From assembly GCA_017449065.1 (NCBI GenBank), contig JAFSKF010000011.1:1-45657 (forward strand): a stretch of DNA of 45,657 nucleotides, given 5' to 3'. The stretch comes from Bacteroidales bacterium (GTDB lineage Bacteria > Bacteroidota > Bacteroidia > Bacteroidales > UBA3663). The translations under genes and the position numbers were made by a program. Shown here in pieces: positions 34,263 to 43,003 of this stretch. The notes under the pieces are model-generated. The model made no database searches and had not been told where the DNA came from. It saw only the letters and a program-made list of their open reading frames with translations. Each line of letters starts with the position of its first letter. Position 1 is the stretch's first letter.

Positions 34263-35777
34263 TTAGTCAAATTTGACTATCACAAATGGACCTTTTCGCC
34301 CCACAATATAACCCTGGTGTTCCGTTGGAACCCGCAGGTGCTGCATGCGGACACAGAGGTTGGAATAATCCTCTTCGGTTGTCAGTAACAAGGTGTTGCG
34401 TAATCGATGTTGTTGGAAATCCCGCATCTTGGCTGGGATGGGGTCTTCGTGTAAATAAACATCCATATTACTCATGTGCCGCAAACGGTAGGTGTAATAA
34501 TGTTCGGTGTGCAATTCTCGCTGAATATCGCGTGCTCGCCAGCACAAATGTCCGTAGCAGCCCATCTCAGCATTGAAGTTCGACACAAAACATCCACTGA
34601 TGAAAATCAGTATCAGAATGATTCTGCATACCCACAGCATACGCCATTGCCAGACCAAAGGCCAGGTCCACTGTCCCATCTGCATCACGCCCACATATAT
34701 CAGGAACGGGAACACCGGCAGAAGGCGCACATCGATCTTGCCGGGAATGCACGAGAGCATGATGAAAGTGGAGACGAAAACAAGAGCAAAAAAGTTCTGT
34801 AGCGGTGTCTGCAAAGAGAAACGCTCCCGCCAAGGCAACTGCGGATTCTTGCGGATGCGGTTCACCCACGAACAAGCCAGCATCACCATACAGACAGGAC
34901 CCCACGGCATCGAATCATACCAAACGGAACCGATGTAGTAGAACCACGGACGGTTATGGTGAATGTTGAAGAGCAAAGGCTCGTAGGTCTGCCGGCCCAC
35001 CAGGGCATGCAGATAGTCCTGTCCGCCTTCCCAATAGGCTCCTCCTAACCAGAAACATAATCCTGCCAGTAGAATCAGCCATGTGCGCCAACCCCACACG
35101 CGGAACCAGTCCCGGCCTCGCCCACTGAAAAGCAAGTACAACGTGGTTGACAAGAACGGGATTACCAATCCCCAGGCACCTTTGGTCAGAACTCCCAACA
35201 TGACAAACAATCCGAAGCGGAACTGGTAACGCACCATTCCCCGGCTTCGGGGCTTGACTCCCTGTTCCTCGTTGGCCCCTAACGGTTCGAAAAGGATCTG
35301 CCAAAAGTTATAGAGCGCCAATACGACCCACAGACAGAACAGCATATCCATACGGATATAGAAGCTCATGAAGAAAATCAGACCTGAGGTGAAAAGCATC
35401 CACTGTGCAAGGTCGCGGCTCTGACTGCCGTCAATCAGTCGCATTCCTCCCATTTCGTAGCGCCAGGTCCACCGATGCATCACCTGAACGATCAGCAGCG
35501 ACGGAATCAGCGAGAACATACACAACTGGATCATATACCAATGGCGGAACACAATCTTCGACGCCATCAGCAACCAGAAATACAAGGGAGGAAATTCGGT
35601 ATAAGGCTCGCCTTGATGATAGAGGGCGAAGAAGTGCCCTTCGCGCAAAGCCTCGACTGCCACACTGATATACCTCAACTCGTTGGTCGGGGTAAAGTCA
35701 CGAAGGAACATCACCGGCAGCAACGCCAGGATAAACGGATAGTATTGATCCCATAACTTTCTCAGTGCAGTCATCAT
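34263..35777 (-). CDS. GT39-like membrane glycosyltransferase (ArnT/PMT superfamily)
   Basis: A 504-residue polytopic protein with about 10-12 hydrophobic segments. The first loop contains RDFTPTNELRYISVAVEAL and the following TEFPPLYFWLL, the lumenal/periplasmic signature of GT-C enzymes using polyprenyl-phosphate sugars. Family members decorate lipid A or glycoproteins. The C-terminal ~100 residues are soluble. Last gene of the ilvE-to-GT39 run, 8 bp after the GldE-like gene. Confidence 0.82.
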   Translation of the reverse strand: MMTALRKLWDQYYPFILALLPVMFLRDFTPTNELRYISVAVEALREGHFFALYHQGEPYTEFPPLYFWLLMASKIVFRHWYMIQLCMFSLIPSLLIVQVMHRWTWRYEMGGMRLIDGSQSRDLAQWMLFTSGLIFFMSFYIRMDMLFCLWVVLALYNFWQILFEPLGANEEQGVKPRSRGMVRYQFRFGLFVMLGVLTKGAWGLVIPFLSTTLYLLFSGRGRDWFRVWGWRTWLILLAGLCFWLGGAYWEGGQDYLHALVGRQTYEPLLFNIHHNRPWFYYIGSVWYDSMPWGPVCMVMLACSWVNRIRKNPQLPWRERFSLQTPLQNFFALVFVSTFIMLSCIPGKIDVRLLPVFPFLIYVGVMQMGQWTWPLVWQWRMLWVCRIILILIFISGCFVSNFNAEMGCYGHLCWRARDIQRELHTEHYYTYRLRHMSNMDVYLHEDPIPAKMRDFQQHRLRNTLLLTTEEDYSNLCVRMQHLRVPTEHQGYIVGRKGPFVIVKFD

Positions 35778-35785
35778 AATCGTTT

Positions 35786-37099
35786 TCAGCTATGAGGTTT
35801 GGTTTTCACTTTCACGCGATCGATACGCCTGCGCTCCATGCTGAGCACCGTAAATTCGATGCCACGATAGCGGATGGTCTCGTTCACGCGCGGGAAGTTC
35901 TGTTTTATCTCAAGAAGCAGACCGCCCACCGACTCGCAGTTGTCAGCTTTGTCGCCCAGATTGTCGGCATCGAAACCGATCACGCGGCAAAAATCGTTCA
36001 GCGAGGTTCGGGCCTCGAAGACCCATTCGTTGGCGTTCAGTTTCTGCCAGGTCTGTTCATCCTCATCGTATTCGTCGCGAATCTCCCCGACAATCTCCTC
36101 CAGCACATCCTCCATGGTGATCAGTCCGCTGGTACCCCCGAACTCATCGACCACAATCGCCATATGAAGGCGCTTCCGACGGAAATCGTCGAGCAGGTCG
36201 TCCACCATCTTGTTTTCCGGCACATAATAAGCCGGACGGATCAGCTGTTGCCACTTGAACGTGTCCGGCTGGTTCAGATAGGGCAAAAGATCCTTGATGT
36301 AAAGAATGCCCTTGATATGGTCTTCTGTCTCTTCGCAAACGGGAATGCGGCTGTATTTCTGATCGACCACCACTTTCAGCACTTCGCTGAAGGTTGCAGA
36401 AATCTCGATGGACGTGATTTCGCTCCGGCTGGTCATGGCATCTTTCACCGTCTTGTCTGCAAATTCGATAATACCTTCCAGCATCTTCTTCTCATCCTTG
36501 TTGCGCGACAACTGGGGGGTCAGTTTCATGGCATCGCTCAGATCCTCGACGGTCACATCTTCGCCCATTCTGTCTGCAAAGCGGCGGTTGATGATCCCGG
36601 TGCTTCCCACCAGCAAAGAGATGAACGGTGAGAACCAGGTGACCATTGCCTGCATCAGGGGAGCCGTATGCCGGGCGAAACGCAACGACTTATGACTGGA
36701 ATACACTTTCGGAAGCACTTCTCCGAAAAGCAACAGGCAGAACGTCAGCACAACGGTCTCTATCAGGAAAACCATCAGCGCACTGGTGTGTGCATGGTCG
36801 ATGATTCCGTTCATGAACAGGGTGAAGAGCATGATGATGGCGACGTTCACCAGATTATTACCGATTAGGATGGCGGCCATCAGTCTTTCGCTTTTTTCCA
36901 GCAAACGGCGAATGGTGCCATCCACCGGACGCTCGTCCTCATCCAGACTTTCCTGTTCTTTGGGCGAAAGCGAGAAAAAAGCGACTTCGCTGCCGGAAAT
37001 CGTAGCGGATGCACCCAGCAACAGCACCGCCATTGCCAATGCAACCCAAGCCGTCAGCGAAGGACTTGCAAAACTTATGTCAAATATATCTGTTTCCAA
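35786..37099 (-). CDS. gldE: GldE-like CNNM/CBS/CorC-HlyC membrane protein
   Basis: A 437-residue protein: N-terminal CNNM membrane domain (about 12-190) with ISGSEVAFFSLSP, tandem CBS domains (about 210-340; VVDQKYSRIPVCEETEDHIKGILYIKDLL and VVDEFGGTSGLITMEDVLEEIVGEI), and a CorC/HlyC C-terminal domain. In Bacteroidetes this architecture is called GldE, first linked to gliding and stabilisation of GldD; relatives transport divalent cations. The position next to cdaA suggests linkage to envelope or ion homeostasis. The specific gld assignment is by likeness only. Confidence 0.8.
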   Translation of the reverse strand: METDIFDISFASPSLTAWVALAMAVLLLGASATISGSEVAFFSLSPKEQESLDEDERPVDGTIRRLLEKSERLMAAILIGNNLVNVAIIMLFTLFMNGIIDHAHTSALMVFLIETVVLTFCLLLFGEVLPKVYSSHKSLRFARHTAPLMQAMVTWFSPFISLLVGSTGIINRRFADRMGEDVTVEDLSDAMKLTPQLSRNKDEKKMLEGIIEFADKTVKDAMTSRSEITSIEISATFSEVLKVVVDQKYSRIPVCEETEDHIKGILYIKDLLPYLNQPDTFKWQQLIRPAYYVPENKMVDDLLDDFRRKRLHMAIVVDEFGGTSGLITMEDVLEEIVGEIRDEYDEDEQTWQKLNANEWVFEARTSLNDFCRVIGFDADNLGDKADNCESVGGLLLEIKQNFPRVNETIRYRGIEFTVLSMERRRIDRVKVKTKPHS

Positions 37100-37117
37100 A
37101 ATCGATTGAATAAAATG

Positions 37118-37876
37118 TCAGGATTTCAGCAGCAGTTTCTGCAGCATATTGATTGACAGATCCCGATGGAACCGGCCATGCGATGCCAGCGAAATTCCGC
37201 CTGTCTCTTCGCTTACAATAACTACAACGGCATCGGTGAGCTCCGTCAGGCCCAATCCGGAACGGTGTCGCAACCCCAGTTCTTTCGGGATTCTCGCATT
37301 GTGCGATACGGGCAAGATACAGGCTGCGGCATTGACCCGTCCGTCTCGTACAATGGCGGCACCGTCGTGCAAAGGCGTGTTCTTATAGAAAATCTGCTCA
37401 ATGAGACGGGTAGTCAGCTTGGCATCGATGATCTCGCCCGTATCAGCATACGATTGGAGCGAATCGGTCTTCTCGATGCAGATCAAAGCACCTACCTTGT
37501 TCTGGCTCATATTCCGGCAAGCAAGCACCAAGGCATCAATCCACAGGTGATCGTCCTGTCCGGTTGTTTTGGCCCCGAAAATATTCATCAGCGATTTCCA
37601 GCGCCGGCGGGACCCCAATCGCACCAGAAACCGGCGAATGTCGTTTTGCAGCAGAATCGCCAAAACGATCAGTCCCACACTGATGAGGCTGTCCATAATG
37701 GCGCCCAACAGTTTCATCTGCAAGACCTGACTCACCACCACCCAAATCAGGAAAACGGCAAGCACGCCCTGAAAAAGAACCAGCGTGTCGTTTTTCGAAC
37801 TGCTGCGGTACAGATAAAAAAGTATCCATGCCACAATCAGGATGTCGATGATGTCTTTAATGCCAAGGTCCCACAT
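37118..37876 (-). CDS. cdaA: Diadenylate cyclase CdaA
   Basis: A 252-residue membrane-anchored cyclic-di-AMP synthase. Three N-terminal hydrophobic helices (about 8-80) precede the DAC domain, which holds the two diagnostic motifs DGA (NTPLHDGAAIV, about 168) and RHRS (LGLRHRSGLG, about 200). It makes c-di-AMP from two ATP to control osmolyte and cell-wall homeostasis. It lies between ruvC (12-bp gap) and the GldE-like gene (18-bp gap). The partner folP often seen next to cdaA in related genomes is absent here. Confidence 0.93.
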   Translation of the reverse strand: MWDLGIKDIIDILIVAWILFYLYRSSSKNDTLVLFQGVLAVFLIWVVVSQVLQMKLLGAIMDSLISVGLIVLAILLQNDIRRFLVRLGSRRRWKSLMNIFGAKTTGQDDHLWIDALVLACRNMSQNKVGALICIEKTDSLQSYADTGEIIDAKLTTRLIEQIFYKNTPLHDGAAIVRDGRVNAAACILPVSHNARIPKELGLRHRSGLGLTELTDAVVVIVSEETGGISLASHGRFHRDLSINMLQKLLLKS

Positions 37877-37888
37877 GTGATTTCTGTT

Positions 37889-38503
37889 TTATTTGTGCAC
37901 ACGATCTGCGTTCTGAGCCACGAAGGCACTCCACGAAGCACTTCCTCCGCCCGAATGAGTGGGGATCTTGCTTTTCGCTCCGCCCGACAGCATGCTTTGC
38001 GGCTTATTGCTGATATAGAAGTGCGTCAAGGCGATCGCCACCGCATCAGAAGCATCGAATTTGGCATCCATATCCTCGTCGGTCAGGTGCAACGCATTCT
38101 TCACCATGGCAGCCACTTGTTCCTTCGAAGCGGCGCCGTTTCCGACCATCTGGATCTTCACTTTTGCCGGAGAATATTCGAAGATGGGAATGTCGCGTTC
38201 CACAGCCGCCGCCATCGCCACGCCCTGAGCCCGACACAGTTTGATCATCGAGTTCGGATTGATGCCCACAAACGGAGATTCAATCGCCAGTTCGTCGGGA
38301 TGGTACTGTTCTATCAGGCCCAGTACCCGCTCGTAAATGCGTTTCAGACGCACATAATGACTTTCCAGTTTCTTCAGCTGCAGCACACCCATCACCATGA
38401 GTTCCGGCTTTCGGTTGTTCACCCGCAAAAGTCCGTAACCCATCACGTTGGTCCCCGGGTCGATGCCCAGAATGATTTTCTCTACACCGGCTGCAGTTGT
38501 CAT
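37889..38503 (-). CDS. ruvC: Crossover junction endodeoxyribonuclease RuvC
   Basis: A 204-residue Holliday-junction resolvase. Catalytic acids are visible: Asp15 in ILGIDPGTNVMGYG, Glu in LAIESPFVG, and the C-terminal Asp pair in FDASDAVAIALTH. The last ~35 residues (Ser/Gly-rich) form a tail. Conserved position within the housekeeping run. Confidence 0.95.
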   Translation of the reverse strand: MTTAAGVEKIILGIDPGTNVMGYGLLRVNNRKPELMVMGVLQLKKLESHYVRLKRIYERVLGLIEQYHPDELAIESPFVGINPNSMIKLCRAQGVAMAAAVERDIPIFEYSPAKVKIQMVGNGAASKEQVAAMVKNALHLTDEDMDAKFDASDAVAIALTHFYISNKPQSMLSGGAKSKIPTHSGGGSASWSAFVAQNADRVHK

Positions 38504-38510
38504 GAAACAG

Positions 38511-39272
38511 TTATTCTTTACTGCCCTCCAACAGGTCCTCGGTTAAATCGGACAAATCGGTCTCATTCGGATTACCTTCGTCCTCATAGACAGATTTATA
38601 ATATTGAATGCGGGCCTGCATGAGTTCGCTGTTACGCACATATTCCGAATATTCCGACAGCACCGACTCCAGTTCTTCTGCGCTCTGTATCTGGGATGTC
38701 TGGAGGTTTGCGGCATACACACCGAGCAGATTGTCTTTGTTTGCCGTATAGATCGAATCGATATAGCTGCTCAGCAGCTGACTATACTGCAGATACAAAG
38801 GCATCAGAAGCGAATCGCTCATGGCGTCGTTGCCGTCCTGACGCAAAGCATACAGTTCGTCGTACAAGCGATTGGATATCTCCTCTGCCCCGTCGTTCAT
38901 CTGTGTAATGCCGTCGTTCGTCGGAGTTCCCGTAGCCACCACCTGTTCGCTCATTTCCACCTTGATCTCACCCGGTTCGATCACGAGCATACCGATGGCA
39001 TAATCGCAGGCTATGTAAGCGATGTATGGCTTTTTCTTATCTACCACTCCCGTAAACTGAAACTTATCGTCGGTAATCTCCACCGAATCGATCGGTTCGT
39101 TGTCGAGACCAATCAGATAGACGCTGCCTTCAATCGGTCCGCGTTCAATCACGGTATCGCCCAACTGAAAAGATTCCGGAATATTGAAACTACCCTCGAT
39201 GGAGAATGTCTCTGCGTTATTGCAAGAGACCAAAAGAGCAGCCGCTGCTGCGAATGGGAGAAGTTTTTTCAT
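38511..39272 (-). CDS. DUF4369-domain lipoprotein without thioredoxin domain
   Basis: A 253-residue lipoprotein (lipobox LLVSC, Cys17). The N-terminal beta-rich domain (about 22-115: FSIEGSFNIPESF, GSVYLIGLDNEPIDSVEI, KFQFTGVVDKKKPYIAYI) is DUF4369. In many relatives this is followed by a thioredoxin-like domain; here the rest is a helical, acidic segment (about 125-253) with no CXXC. Function unknown; possibly an envelope sensor or chaperone. Confidence 0.8.
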   Translation of the reverse strand: MKKLLPFAAAAALLVSCNNAETFSIEGSFNIPESFQLGDTVIERGPIEGSVYLIGLDNEPIDSVEITDDKFQFTGVVDKKKPYIAYIACDYAIGMLVIEPGEIKVEMSEQVVATGTPTNDGITQMNDGAEEISNRLYDELYALRQDGNDAMSDSLLMPLYLQYSQLLSSYIDSIYTANKDNLLGVYAANLQTSQIQSAEELESVLSEYSEYVRNSELMQARIQYYKSVYEDEGNPNETDLSDLTEDLLEGSKE

Positions 39273-39290
39273 AAGATTATTGTTTCCTGA

Positions 39291-39863
39291 TTATACTTTC
39301 AAGGTTTGCAAAGCTGAATACAAGCGTTGTACCGGCAGACCCATCACGTTAAAATAACTGCCTTCCAAACGTGTGCAACCTACGTAACCGATCCATTCCT
39401 GAATCCCATAGGCACCCGCTTTGTCGAAAGGCTTGTATTGATCGACATAATATTCGATCTGCCGGTCGGTCAGCGGTGCGAAAGTCACATCGGTTCCGCA
39501 AACGAAACTCAATGAATCGACGGCACTTTTCAGACATACTCCGGTATAGACCTGATGTGTACGTCCGCTCAGTTTCCGGAGCATACGGATGGCATCCTCC
39601 CTGCTTTGGGGCTTGCCCATCTCTTCCTCGTCGCACCAAACGATGGTGTCTGCTGTTACCAGCACCTCTCCGTCGTTCAACTGCAAATCGTAGGCAGACA
39701 TTTTCAGGTTGGCGATGTGCAAAGGGATGTCTCCGGCTTTCAGGTGTGCCGGATGCGTCTCGTCGATATCCCGCAGTTTGACCACCTCCATCGGAATATC
39801 CAACCCCGCCAATAATTCCTTACGTCGCGGACTGTTGCTTGCCAAAAGCAGTTTCCTTACCAT
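39291..39863 (-). CDS. maf: Maf-family nucleotide pyrophosphatase
   Basis: A 190-residue house-cleaning pyrophosphatase that hydrolyses dTTP, UTP and modified nucleotides. Start signature LLLASNSPRRKELLAGL, metal/acid VLVTADTIVW, and DKAGAYGIQEWIGYVG with YFNVMGLPVQRLY at the C-terminus. It overlaps kdsC by 7 bp, so translation is probably coupled. Confidence 0.94.
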   Translation of the reverse strand: MVRKLLLASNSPRRKELLAGLDIPMEVVKLRDIDETHPAHLKAGDIPLHIANLKMSAYDLQLNDGEVLVTADTIVWCDEEEMGKPQSREDAIRMLRKLSGRTHQVYTGVCLKSAVDSLSFVCGTDVTFAPLTDRQIEYYVDQYKPFDKAGAYGIQEWIGYVGCTRLEGSYFNVMGLPVQRLYSALQTLKV

Positions 39864-40375
39864 CCGAATGCAATTTTATCGCTCATCCACAATCCCTGAG
39901 CCTTCATTACCTGCTCAATCACATCGCGCACACAGGCATTTCCGCCCGTGAAAGGCGAAACATATACCGATATAGCCCGGATTTCAGGAGCAGCATCTGC
40001 AGGGCAAACCGGCAAACCGACCAGCTTCATCACATCATAGTCCGGAATATCATCACCCATATAGAGTATTTCTTCCGGCAGGATGCCTGTCTTTTTCATA
40101 ATTTCCTCCAGGTTGCCAATCTTGTAGTGAGAGCCTAAATAGATGAACGGTACGTGCAGATATTCATAGCGGCGGCGGATCTGATCGCCTTTGCCTCCGC
40201 TGATGATACCTACCCGCAATCCCATCTTGCATGCCAACTGGATGGCGTAACCATCCTTGACATTCAAAGTGCGCAAGGGCTGACCCTCGCTATCCATAGA
40301 GACTGTAGCGCTGCTCAGCACTCCATCGACGTCGAAAATCAGCGCCTTGATTTTTTTTAAATCGTAATTGATCAA
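39857..40375 (-). CDS. kdsC: KDO-8-phosphate phosphatase, HAD superfamily
   Basis: A 172-residue KdsC-type phosphatase of lipopolysaccharide KDO synthesis. Catalytic Asp pair in LIFDVDGVLS (Asp15, Asp17), motif II/III around ISGGKGDQIRRR, and metal-binding MGDDIPDYDVM. No cap domain, as expected for the C0 subfamily, which works as a tetramer. Confidence 0.92.
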   Translation of the reverse strand: MINYDLKKIKALIFDVDGVLSSATVSMDSEGQPLRTLNVKDGYAIQLACKMGLRVGIISGGKGDQIRRRYEYLHVPFIYLGSHYKIGNLEEIMKKTGILPEEILYMGDDIPDYDVMKLVGLPVCPADAAPEIRAISVYVSPFTGGNACVRDVIEQVMKAQGLWMSDKIAFGW

Positions 40376-40395
40376 AAGGAAAATCTTTTTGTGGT

Positions 40396-41418
40396 TTATT
40401 CAATAATAGTTACCCAATTATGAGTATCTTCGAGGTCGCCATACTGGATGCCGCGAAGTGTCTCATACAACTTGGTGCAAACCGGACCCGGCTTGTGGTC
40501 GGACAAAATAGTATATACCTTGTTTTCGTCCAAGTCGTCAATGCGGTTGATAGGCGCAATGACTGCTGCCGTACCACACATGGCTGCTTCGTCCAGATAA
40601 GCCAGTTCCTCGACAGGCATCGGGCGGATTTCGATCTTCATACCCAGATCGCGAGCCACCTGCTGAATGCTCATGTTGGTGATGGAAGGCAGAATGGATT
40701 CCGATTCGGGAGTAACGTAGCTGTTGCCCTTGATACCGAAGAAGTTGGCAGGACCGCACTCGTCGATGAACTTCTTGCTGCGAGCGTCCAGATAGATGAC
40801 GGCGCTGTAGCCTTTCTCGTGAGCCAGAACGCCCGATGCCAACGAAGCCGCATAGTTTCCTCCGACCTTCACGCGACCGGTGCCCAACGGAGCCGCACGG
40901 TCGTAACCGCGCATAATGCAGCAAGGCGTGGCCTTGAATCCGTCCTTGAAATAGGGACCTACCGGCATTACGAATACAATAAACTCATACTGATCGGCAG
41001 GATTCACGCCAACCTGAGGTCCCGTACCGAACAGCACCGGACGGATATACATCGAACAACCGGTTTCGTAAGGCGGAACCAGATCCTCGTTGAGCTTGAC
41101 AACTTTCTTGATGGCTTCTTCGAACAAACCGTCCGGCAATGGCTGCATCAAAATCGTACGACAGGTGTTCTGCATACGCTTGGCATTCTCGTCCATGCGG
41201 AACACTCGGATCTTGCCGTCCTTGCCGCGGAACGCCTTCAAACCTTCAAAACCTGCCTGACCGTAATGTAATACGGTGGCTGCCATGTGCATTGTCACTT
41301 CTTCGCTCTCGCTGATCCGAAGTTCACCCCATGCGCCGTTCTTATAGGTGCATCGTACATTGTAAGGAGCCTTTCTGTAGCCAAAGCCCAAAGTGCTCCA
41401 ATCAATTTGTTGTGCCAT
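40396..41418 (-). CDS. ilvE: Branched-chain amino acid aminotransferase
   Basis: A 340-residue PLP class IV aminotransferase. Features: substrate-side FEGLKAFRGKDG, the PLP Lys in GRVKVGGNYAASL, and ECGPANFFGI. It catalyses the last step of valine, leucine and isoleucine synthesis. First gene of the minus-strand run down to GT39. A TAAATTTG -7-like element lies upstream. Confidence 0.95.
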   Translation of the reverse strand: MAQQIDWSTLGFGYRKAPYNVRCTYKNGAWGELRISESEEVTMHMAATVLHYGQAGFEGLKAFRGKDGKIRVFRMDENAKRMQNTCRTILMQPLPDGLFEEAIKKVVKLNEDLVPPYETGCSMYIRPVLFGTGPQVGVNPADQYEFIVFVMPVGPYFKDGFKATPCCIMRGYDRAAPLGTGRVKVGGNYAASLASGVLAHEKGYSAVIYLDARSKKFIDECGPANFFGIKGNSYVTPESESILPSITNMSIQQVARDLGMKIEIRPMPVEELAYLDEAAMCGTAAVIAPINRIDDLDENKVYTILSDHKPGPVCTKLYETLRGIQYGDLEDTHNWVTIIE

Positions 41419-41439
41419 TGTTCTTATATATTAATTTTG

Positions 41440-41492
41440 CAAATTCGTAATCCGTAATTTGTAATTTGTAATTCGTAATTAATAATTAAATA
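41440..41492. repeat. AATTACAAATTAC-type AT-rich repeat, inverted copy
   Basis: The minus strand here reads as runs of ATTACGAATTACAAATTAC, the same units as the tandem array at 45405-45530 on the plus strand. The two copies are in opposite orientation, just outside both ends of the rplY-to-yraN block. Confidence 0.75.
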
Positions 41493-41615
41493 ATGCGTCT
41501 TATCTAATTCGGGTGCAAATTTAATGAAATATTCTATACGCTGTTCATTTTGGTTGCTATTTTTTTGTTTATTTAAGCAAAAAAGATTGTTTTCGTCGAA
41601 AAAACAATAGAAAAA

Positions 41616-41647
41616 TTTGGCTGTTTTACAAAAAATCCCTATCTTTG
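41616..41647 (+). promoter_or_regulatory. rplY promoter
   Basis: TTTG at 41616-41619, 20-bp spacer, TATCTTTG at 41640-41647: a full Bacteroidetes promoter. It should start a leader of about 135 nt. Confidence 0.8.
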
Positions 41648-41654
41648 CGCCGCT

Positions 41655-41789
41655 TTTGAGTTTAACATCAGCACCCCAAGGATCAGCTGGGCTCCGAGTG
41701 AGTCAGGTATAAAGCTACCGGTCGGGCAGTGTATGGTATTTTGCCTCAACAAAGCAAAAAGAGTAACACATTATTAAACAAACAAAACA
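41655..41789 (+). promoter_or_regulatory. Possible structured leader of rplY
   Basis: GC-richer than the surrounding gap. Short stems visible: GGTA/TACC (41706-41709 with 41716-41719, loop TAAAGC), GGCA/TGCC (41725-41728 with 41742-41745), and CAGC/GCTG (41669-41672 with 41686-41689) overlapping CCC/GGG alternatives. May be an autoregulatory ribosomal-protein leader. No terminator-like stem is adjacent to the start. Confidence 0.35.
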
Positions 41790-42350
41790 ATGAAAGAGTA
41801 TGCACTCGCCGGCACCAAGCGTGCCGAAAGCGGCAAGAAGGCTGCCAAGCAGCTTCGTGCCCAGGGTTTGGTTCCTGCCAACCTGATGACCAAAGAAGGC
41901 GCTAAGGCCTTCACCGTTAAGCTTACCGATGTCCGTAACCTCCTCTACACCTCACAGGTTTATGCTGTGAAGCTGAACATTGATGGTGAGGAGTGTCTGG
42001 CTGTCCTCAAAGAGGCTCAGTTCGGTCCTGTAAACGAGGAACTTTATCACCTCGATTTCCAGAAGTTCAATGCAGATGAGGAGATCACCGTTGCCATCCC
42101 TGTCAAGTTGGAAGGCTTTGCAGAAGGTGTTAAGGCTGGTGGTAAGTTGGTTAAGCAGGTTCGTTCGCTGAACGTTAAGGGCTTGTACAACAACATCCCT
42201 GAGCGTCTGGTTATCGACGTAACTCATATCGAGTTGGGCAAGACCTTGAACGTTGCCGCTCTCAAGTTCGACAACCTCGAGATCGTTACTGCTCCAAGCG
42301 TAATCGTTGCAGGTGTTAAGGCTACCCGCGCTTCTCGTCAGCAGGCTTAA
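41790..42350 (+). CDS. rplY: 50S ribosomal protein L25 (general stress protein CTC type)
   Basis: A 186-residue TL5/CTC-form L25 with the N-terminal 5S-rRNA-binding domain (EYALAGTKRAESGKKAAKQL, about 1-90) and a C-terminal beta domain (EEITVAIPVKLEGFAEGVKAGG, about 95-180). Strong codon bias typical of ribosomal genes (GAG, CGT, AAG). Followed by an intrinsic terminator. Confidence 0.95.
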   Translation: MKEYALAGTKRAESGKKAAKQLRAQGLVPANLMTKEGAKAFTVKLTDVRNLLYTSQVYAVKLNIDGEECLAVLKEAQFGPVNEELYHLDFQKFNADEEITVAIPVKLEGFAEGVKAGGKLVKQVRSLNVKGLYNNIPERLVIDVTHIELGKTLNVAALKFDNLEIVTAPSVIVAGVKATRASRQQA

Positions 42351-42377
42351 TCCGGCGATAAAAAAGCAAACTTCCCC

Positions 42378-42410
42378 TTCCCTCCCATTGAGGGAGGGGG
42401 ATTTTCTATT
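42378..42410 (+). terminator. Intrinsic terminator after rplY
   Basis: Stem CCCTCCC (42380-42386), loop ATTGA, stem GGGAGGG (42392-42398), with two G-T pairs extending it, then ATTTTCTATT. Partial read-through to pth is likely because pth begins 15 bp later. Confidence 0.75.
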
Positions 42411-42424
42411 ATGTTTCTGAAAGT

Positions 42425-42988
42425 ATGAAATTTCTGATTGTCGGTTTAGGGAACATCGGTGAGGAATACTGGGGAACCCGTCACAACATCGGATTTCGGG
42501 TGGTGAATGCACTGGCTGAGGCTCACAACGCCAAGTTTGAAGAAAACCGCTACGGTGCCACCTGCGAGTTTCGCGTCAAGAACCAGCAACTGCTCCTCCT
42601 CAAGCCTAACACCTATATGAATCTGTCGGGAAATGCGGTTCGATACTGGATGCAGGAGGAAAAGATTACCATCGACCACGTGCTGATCATCTGCGATGAC
42701 ATCGCCCTGCCATTCGGAACGCTTCGCATGAGAGGAAAAGGCTCTGCCGGCGGACACAACGGCTTGAAGGATATTGCTGCCAAATGCGGCGGAGAAAACT
42801 TTGCCCGTCTCCGATTCGGTGTGGGCGGCGATTTTCCGCACGGGGCACAGATTGACTGGGTACTGGGACATTTTCCTCAAGAGGAAGAAGACAAAATGCC
42901 GGAACGCCTGGAACAAACCACCAAATTCATCGAAGAATTCTGTCTGGCGGGCCTCAGCAATGCAATGAACAAATTCAACGGGAAATAA
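42425..42988 (+). CDS. pth: Peptidyl-tRNA hydrolase
   Basis: A 187-residue enzyme recycling peptidyl-tRNA. Motifs: [21 protein letters not shown] with catalytic His20, [44 protein letters not shown], and LRFGVGG. Normal length. Begins a run with the S4 gene 16 bp downstream. Confidence 0.95.
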   Translation: MKFLIVGLGNIGEEYWGTRHNIGFRVVNALAEAHNAKFEENRYGATCEFRVKNQQLLLLKPNTYMNLSGNAVRYWMQEEKITIDHVLIICDDIALPFGTLRMRGKGSAGGHNGLKDIAAKCGGENFARLRFGVGGDFPHGAQIDWVLGHFPQEEEDKMPERLEQTTKFIEEFCLAGLSNAMNKFNGK

Positions 42989-43003
42989 GCTACACCTTAC
43001 ACT

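Larger units (their letters stand above)
41419..41789. other. Divergent intergenic stretch ilvE/rplY
   Basis: The gap of 371 bp holds, left to right: an AT-rich repeat (41440-41492) of the AATTACAAATTACG family also seen at 45405-45530; a -7-like element for ilvE on the minus strand (TAAATTTG, 41523-41516); a canonical promoter for rplY (41616-41647); and a leader of about 135 nt with short hairpins. No protein gene seen. Confidence 0.6.
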
